Positions 58,350 through 64,000 of a stretch of DNA of 64,000 nt are shown piece after piece. Each line of letters opens with the position of its first letter. Positions within the stretch are counted from its first letter, which is position 1. The translations under genes were made by a program, and so were the position numbers. The DNA is taken from contig MNCI01026431.1 in NCBI GenBank assembly GCA_015680685.1, forward strand, positions 862,492 to 926,491. The letters run 5' to 3'. The DNA is from Gnetum montanum. Taxonomy: Eukaryota > Streptophyta > Gnetopsida > Gnetales > Gnetaceae. The notes under the pieces were generated by a model. That model made no database searches. It saw only the letters and a list, made by a program, of their open reading frames with translations, and was not told the DNA's origin.

Positions 58350-60868
58350 GACTGTTACAAGATTGGGCCAACCGCTGGTGGTGTTGGTGCACTATGCTGA
58401 GGCACATAGACCACGAATGGCTGCCGGGGTGGTCTGGGATCACTGTCAATGCCGATAGCATTGATGATGTAACTGGCATTGTTGGCATTAAGGGGATCTG
58501 TGTAGACATACATAGATTGATTTTCAGGGTGCACTGGGTTGCTTTCATCCAACACCAGTTTTCCCTGGTCGATTAATCTTTGGATGTCGTCTTGCAATGA
58601 CAGACAATAATCTGTGTAGTAACCACAGTGTTGGTGGTAGTCACAAAACCTGTCTAGCCTGAAACCCCTAGGAACTAGAGGCTCATTGGGTAGGGCCAAA
58701 GAGGGATTCCTAAGGAGCTCACAGTAGTGTTGATGTCTCACGTTTGCCTCTTCCAACATCTACTTATGCTGGATGTATCCTGCTGCTAGCAGTTGCTTCA
58801 GAAGCTCTAAAGGCTTTAGAGGCAATGGGGTGTACTTTGAGCAGTCTTTGCGGTCAAAGTTGGGTTTGGCTTATGCAGATGTCTCGGGCGTAGGTGTAGC
58901 AGGTTGCGGCACGTGGCCCAGTTTGGACGCAGGGTTAGCCGCTTGTGTGGCCTGTTTCTTGCTATTCTTGCTACTATTGTTGCTAGGTTTGGGCTTGGCC
59001 TCGGTTGCCACAGTGGCCACTGTAGTTGTTGGGGATTTACCCTTTTTCTTTTTTGTGAAGGTGCTCTTATAAGCGATGTAGGCTGGGTCTTTTCTTGCCT
59101 CGACCTCGTCCTATATGCTCTTAGTTTGAGTGAAAGTTTGACTAAAAGAGCGAGGAGAAAGGTAGTATAGTTTGGATTTGATGAAGTCATTCACCGCACC
59201 CTTAAATACGGCCAACAAGTGGGCCTCCACGATGGGCTCGTGGATTTTGTTAAGGGTTGCACTCCAACATTGAATGAACTTTTGGACTGGTTCTAGTGGG
59301 TCTTGCTTCACGCTCATCAACTGATCCAACGTGGTTTCTGGATTCAAGTTGTACTTGAAGCATGTCATGAATTAGGTTAGGAGCTCTTCCAAAGTTGAAA
59401 TGGATGAGCGTGGCAATGCACGGTACCAATCTAGGGCTTTCCTAGCTAGGGACATGGTGAAGACGTGAATGATCATGTGCTGCCATTGTTGCAATAGCAA
59501 AGATTCAGACCTGAAGGTAACAAGATGCACGTTGGGATCTCCCTCCCCATCGTACTTCATGAAGTGCAGGAGAGACATCCCTGGGGGTAATGTCAAAGAA
59601 GGGATTGCAGGGCTGATGGGGTCATTCTAGTAAAAGTCCATGACTTATACCGTGTCAGACCCAACAGCTCTGAGACATTTTATTTCCTTAGTGAGGGTCT
59701 AGATAAGTTGGAATGCCTTGTCTAGACCTGGCGACGTTGTGGATGGCTGGGGAGCTGTGGGGGTAGCTCCCACCTGTGGCATGGCGGGGGCGGCGGTATG
59801 ACCCATCGACGGTACCACTGGGACAACCCTTGCAAGTGGTGCAGCTTGTGTTGTCCACCACCCAGCAAGTGGTGTTGTTAAGGTGGTGACCGTGGGTGGG
59901 GTCGCTAGATAGACTGCTTGTGTCAACGGCAGTGTAGACCATAGCCCCGTGTTAGGTGATGCCAACTGCGAGGCTTGGTGTATTTGAGAGCGCACGTAAT
60001 GAGACATTTGTGATGGTTGCAGGGTAGGTAGAGAAGCAAATGGGGCCCATCATGTGGATGGGCTAGGACCCGCCACAGTGGGTGGAACTGACGTGAATGC
60101 AGGAATAGAGGTAGAAGTCGTGTATGTTTATGAAGTTGGTATGGCATGAACATGTGGCCGGGTAGTTGTGATTGGTGTGGTATGTGCCACAGGAATGGGC
60201 TACTGAACATCCTGCAAAGGGATGGTAGCTGCAAATAGAACAGGTGAAATAGGTGAGAGCGGGCATTGAAACATCGCAAAATTGGTGTGGCTACCCATAG
60301 CAGCTATAATCGCAGGTTGTAGAAGCATAGGTGTAATTACAAAGAGAGCAGTAAGAGAAGATGGATTGGCCCAGAAGGACTCGGTAGGAGGGACAGGAAT
60401 GGGGCCAATTGGACCTCCCTCGTCTGATTGGGAATCGAGTTCCTACTGCCCATCCTAGAAAGCATCATCTTGGTTGGACATTGTGTCCTGTTGCTCCCTA
60501 AGCCTAGCCAACTAGATTAGTTGGTCTAGAAGCCTTTGGTATGTTTGTGTTAAAGGTAACGAAATGCCGGGAATAGGGACCAATTCCTTTCCATTGCAAT
60601 AAGTGAACTCGAAGCTACGTTTTTCTTTGAGTTCATGTAAATCCAAGGGCAGATTTGCCTACACCTTTACATAGAGGAAGATGTAATGCTCATGTTACTA
60701 GGACAATCCCTCAGGTCCTCAATTTTTAACTCTGAGAGATCGGCGTGTTTCTAGTATCAGGTTCAATAGTTGTTCGGCACCAGTAGTGCCTTGAACCATG
60801 ATAGGGTCTTCAACATTGAAGGGAACTTCCATGTTGAAGGCGTTGGCAGCATTAGTTGAAAAATCCAT
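58350..60868 (-). pseudogene. gag remnant of element E
   Basis: ATG at 60866-60868 opens DFSTNAANAFNMEVPFNVED. A long Pro/Thr/Ser-rich N-terminal region follows (59700-60400), then the gag core at 59111-59596: LHFMKYDGEGDPNVHLVTF, VFTMSLARKALDWYRALP, TLEELLT, then LMSVKQDPLEPVQKFIQCW and LLAVFKGAVND, which follow the plant gag order (YDGxxDPxxHL, FxxSLxxxAxxWYxxLP, L.S..Q...ESLxxFxxRW). A Lys-rich stretch and the Cys/His motif CDYHQHCGYYTDYC with LQDDIQRLIDQGKL (about 58600-58660) complete it. About ten stops. Confidence 0.85.
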
Positions 60869-60959
60869 CATTAAATAAGTAGTTATACAAAAAAGTGCAA
60901 AAGTTATGAAAAAGGGTGCGAACGAACAAGGAAACTGGAAAACAGCAAAAAAGAAGAAG

Positions 60960-61650
60960 AAGGCTTTATGTCTTGCTGGATTCTAGAGGAACTGTTGAGG
61001 TGACTAACCTACACCACACAAGGCGTAAACAACCAAAAATGGGTGTCACGTTTATGCCAGTGCGTGATAGGGTGCAAAACACATGCAAGAATATTGTAAG
61101 ATGGGAAATCTAGCGAGCCACCAAGAAGGCTTTGCATCTCGTAGGATCCCCGAGGGACCATCGAAGTGACTGCTTTGTACCATGCAAGATGGGGTACAAA
61201 ACACATGCAAGACAACCATAAGATGAGCAAGCTAACTAGCAGTCAAGAAGGCTTTGCATCTCGCAGGATCCCTGAGGGACCGTCAAAGTGATTGCTTTGT
61301 ACCACGCGAGATGGGGTACAAAACGCATGCAAGACAACCATAAGATGAGCAAGCTAACTAGCGGTCAAGAAGGCTTTGCATCTCAAAGGATCCTTGAGGG
61401 ACCGTCGAAGTGATCGCTCTGTACTAAATGAGATCGGGTACAAAATGCATGCAAGACTACCATAAGATGAGCTAGTTAGCTAGCAATCGGAGGCCTTGTG
61501 TTCTGTGGGGCTCTCGAGGGACCGTTGAGGCAACCGATTTGCACCGCACAAAGTGCAAACAACCGCAAAGGGTGTTACATTTACACTTATGCGTATCAGG
61601 GTGTAGAAGGCACACAAAACTATTGTGACATGCATAAAAGGCACCAATAG
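60960..61650. repeat. Leader tandem array of element E, units of about 122 and 166 bp
   Basis: AAGGCTTTGCATCTC(G/A) starts units at 61126, 61248 and 61370, exactly 122 bp apart. Flanking units at 60961 and 61491 are longer (about 160 bp) because they carry an extra segment with AAACAACC(A/G)(A/C)AAA(T/G)GGGTGT. The array lies between the gag ATG and the primer site, in the 5' leader. Confidence 0.88.
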
Positions 61651-61651
61651 G

Positions 61652-61668
61652 CCCTCCTTCTAGTGCCA
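61652..61668 (-). other. Primer-binding site of element E
   Basis: On the minus strand TGGCACTAGAAGGAGGG lies six bases after the 5' LTR. It has the TGG start and length of a primer site; I cannot name the tRNA with confidence. Confidence 0.7.
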
Positions 61669-61674
61669 AAAAAC

Positions 61675-63328
61675 TATAACGACCAAAAATGTTGACGGCA
61701 GGAAAACACCGAGGGGTCGGCGAGCGCGACAGTTTCGACCCCATACCCGTGGAAGGGTCATGTTGGGTGTGTGCAGATACAGGGCACCTTGAATGATTTG
61801 GTCGATCAGACAGGGACTTAATCAGTGTCTATATAGCCTTTTACAACATATATTTTTGAAACAGGAATGGAAATGTGGAGTAATGCTTGAAAGTAAATAA
61901 AGCAGAAAAAGAAAATAGTGTAAAAACGCAACAATAAGCAGGAAACAATGTAAAATACGGTTAGAAGAATGCACCACTCTGAAGCTACAAGCTTGCTTTG
62001 CCAAGGTGGATACAGTCAGCTGCACAGCATGGCGGAGTGCAGAGATCCCGAGAGTAACCAAGGCATGTAGAGCAAAAAAGGTTGCATGCTTGGGCATGGC
62101 CTTGGGCACTGACCATGCAGGGATTCTACCAAGGAGGTAGAAAGGGAGACAGAACAAAATGCCAACTAAAGATGCTAACTATTTGCAGTGTCAAATAGAA
62201 AGCTTACAATACTTGATGTTACAATGTGCCAGGAAGAGAACTTGAGTGCCAGAGAGAGGAAAAGTCGAAGAATCTAGAAAATCTTCAAACTTTCTGAATG
62301 CTACTTGTTGGGAAAATTCAAACCAGCTAGAGATCGTCCAACCCCTTGAGCACTGCTCGTCGAGGTATTTATAGGGCTACAGGGCACACGAAAGGGGTAG
62401 TTTGGATGCCATGTGCCTTGGGCCCACGTTGACTTGCTGGTACCACACGTGGCATGTATGACCATTGGACATGCAAGAACATTGTAATGCGAGTCTGTCA
62501 TGCCGTAACTGTGAGCCTACCACACCGTAATTGCATCATCAACATCTGGAGACGTGTGCCAATGGTCCAATTAGGTGAAGTGCATTGATGTCGCACAACC
62601 ACCCGCATGTCTTGCTGTGCTCTATAGCGTAGCATGCTTGGTGTAGCGTAGCACCTTGTCGTGCGTTCTACTACATGTGTGTTGTATGCTTGCTACGCTA
62701 TGCTATGCTATGTAGCCTAGCAACTGGCCTTAGTCGCGAAAGCTTTGCCGATTTGCAAACTTTGCTTCCGCGAGACTTGAAAACTTGCTGATTCCGCCCT
62801 TTGATCTATCTTCTGTCTCTTCCGTAGGATTGCTACGCCTCGCTGCACCTTGTAGCTCAGCGTAGCATAGCAATAGACATGGTCCTCGGCTTCCTGATGG
62901 AAAGGGACATTATGAAGGACTTGAAATTGGGCGTGGAGACTGGCTGTGGAGCTGTTGCCATACTACACTACATTACATAGCATAGTGTAGCGTTGCACTT
63001 TGTCCTGCAATTGTTTTCTGAAGCTTGCTACGCTACATAGCGAGGCGTAGTAGACTTCGTGGCTTAGAAAACTTGCCAAACTATTTCATGCATCTAGAAT
63101 GCTGCTACCAACTCCGCGTGTCATTTCTGAGTAGGTTGTCGACTTGGCACACTACTTAGGTGGGCAGGTAGGGTGACCCGTAGAGCCTGTTCTCATCTAA
63201 AGTAGAAAATTTGTTGAATTGGCCGGCCTGAGCTCAAAACGTTCTCCTCCTGAAGAATTTCCATGGTGCTACGCAGATTGCAAGGCCTGGTGAAGCAAGA
63301 ATGACTTCAAATTTTTTGGGGTGTTTCA
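61675..63328 (-). repeat. 5' LTR of element E
   Basis: Partner of 52096-53769; starts TATAACGACC (mutated from TGTAA) and ends GGGTGTTTCA. TATAAATA on the minus strand at 62366-62373. GCGTAGC clusters are present but shorter than in the 3' LTR. Confidence 0.93.
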
Positions 63329-63333
63329 ACCAC
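63329..63333. repeat. Target-site duplication of element E, right copy
   Basis: ACCAC, identical to 52091-52095. Confidence 0.93.
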
Positions 63334-63717
63334 CATTGGGATTACCAAGCGCAGATCCTAGGTACGTTACTAGGTTACCAATTAGTCACACTTAAATGCT
63401 CGTAATCAAGTCGTACTCATTCTACGTTCTAACGTGAGTTTAAGGGTGAGAGAGACTAATTAGGAAAGTAGTAAATAAAAATTAAATAAATAAATAAACA
63501 AAGTGAATGTTGCAATGATGAAGTAATCTTGATCTTTATTACTGGTCATGTGTGTGTCCAATTATGTCACACTCGAATAAAGGATGTCATATAATTACTT
63601 TCACCACACTGCGGGTAGACACTGGAAAATATTTCTATCTCTGGAGGGGAAAAACTACCAGAGCTTTGCTAAAGGAAAAACTAGATGCCTAAAACTGGGA
63701 AAGCCGCCTCTTATTTA

Positions 63718-63812
63718 TGCGATATCGCGGTAGGCTGCGATATCACGGCCACTACGATATCGTGGTCACTGCAACAATAGGGTTGTGATATCACGGCTGC
63801 GATATCACAGCC
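63718..63812 (-). promoter_or_regulatory. GATATC palindrome cluster in the U3 of solo LTR F
   Basis: GCGATATCGC, CGATATCGTGG, TGTGATATCACGG and TGCGATATCACAG recur five times within about 95 bases, immediately upstream (minus-strand sense) of the TATA box near 63710. No such cluster exists in the LTRs of B or C, whose U3 have a different repeated word. Confidence 0.6.
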
Positions 63813-63832
63813 AGCAAATTCATGACTCATCA

Positions 63833-63837
63833 ATTAG
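63833..63837. repeat. Target-site duplication of solo LTR F, right copy
   Basis: ATTAG, identical to 51723-51727. Confidence 0.85.
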
Positions 63838-64000
63838 TAAAGTCAAAATCTAATTTTTGTTAGTCAACTACTTAGAAGAAACGTTTTGAATGGTATTTAC
63901 GAAGTAAAGAATAAAGGTAAGAACTTCATTGATTTTATGTGCCAAAAAATTTAGGGTCTAGTTGAAGTTAAATCTACCACTAGGTTATGTTTTTCTTTAT
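63838..64000. other. Flank to the window end
   Basis: Continues the unassigned sequence left of 51723. One plus frame reads GIYEVKNKGKNFIDFMCQK with a stop after it; too short to place. Confidence 0.35.

Larger units (their letters stand above)
52096..63328 (-). mobile_element. Element E: 11.2-kb Tat-like Ty3/gypsy element lacking RT, RNase H and the integrase core
   Basis: It has long LTRs (1,674 and 1,654 bp, roughly nine sites in ten identical), a primer site, gag, protease, an integrase C-terminal tail and a polypurine tract on the minus strand, flanked by perfect ACCAC duplications. Base composition is clearly more GC-rich than the neighbours. The zinc-knuckle type (CDYHQHCGYYTDYC) and the integrase end NPMNHSYLKLYY are Tat-group traits. 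Between protease and the integrase tail are a tandem array and an ORF on the opposite strand instead of RT, so E would have depended on an autonomous partner. Confidence 0.92.
51728..63832 (-). repeat. Solo LTR F of the B/C family, split by element E
   Basis: The left part, 51728-52095, starts TGATGAGTGGCGAGGTACCCC, as the LTRs of B do. The right part, 63334-63832, ends CATGACTCATCA. Without element E and its 5-bp duplication the LTR is 867 bp, the family's length. Perfect ATTAG duplications flank it and no internal region is attached, so it is a solo LTR left by recombination between LTRs. Two single Ns (51850, 51981) lie in it. TATAAATA on the minus strand is near 63710. Confidence 0.88.

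Overview
The window looks like intergenic heterochromatin from a plant with a large, repeat-rich nuclear genome (gymnosperm-like in character, but the sequence does not fix the species). It is AT-rich draft assembly with a 68-base N gap and two single Ns. I see no intact host gene, tRNA or rRNA gene. Almost everything recognisable is decayed LTR retrotransposon, mostly plant Ty3/gypsy, with remnants of Ty1/copia and probably a LINE. Reading frames are broken mainly by TAG/TAA/TGA where a sister copy keeps Gln, Trp or Arg codons, as expected from methyl-cytosine deamination of silenced DNA.

Layout. (1) 1-4631: 3' end of an Athila-like element (A, +), integrase to 3' LTR, the LTR carrying an internal tandem duplication. 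(2) 4632-5544 and 18716-22520: a second gypsy element (D, +), split by (3) a complete 13.2-kb element (B, -) at 5545-18715, with 861/864-bp LTRs, a tRNA-Asp-type primer site, a polypurine tract and an imperfect 5-bp target duplication. (4) 22521-30525: largely unassigned sequence with a decayed ORF at 25240-26215, an LTR-like promoter region and a 201-bp tandem duplication. (5) 30526-43735: a second complete member of the B family (C, +, 13.2 kb). (6) 43736-51722: copia and LINE remnants, including copia integrase and RNase H pieces on opposite strands. (7) 51728-63832: a solo LTR of the B/C family (F, -) with a perfect ATTAG duplication, split by an 11.2-kb Tat-like element (E, -) with 1.65-kb LTRs and a perfect ACCAC duplication. 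(8) 63838-64000: flank.

The most interesting system is the 3' module of the A/B/C family. After integrase, all three copies have a purine tract in a small hairpin that resembles the terminal polypurine tract, then one or two A-rich hairpins with GGTGTG-type arms. B and C then have a TATA box preceded by a segment resembling their own LTR U3, and a third ORF of 979-980 codons. ORF3 has the same length in both copies with no net frameshift, has a coiled-coil C-terminal half, and matches no family I recognise. Copy A lacks it. The module looks like a captured accessory gene with its own promoter. E is a gag-protease-only derivative that keeps just the integrase tail, three tandem-repeat arrays and a possibly spliced ORF on the opposite strand.
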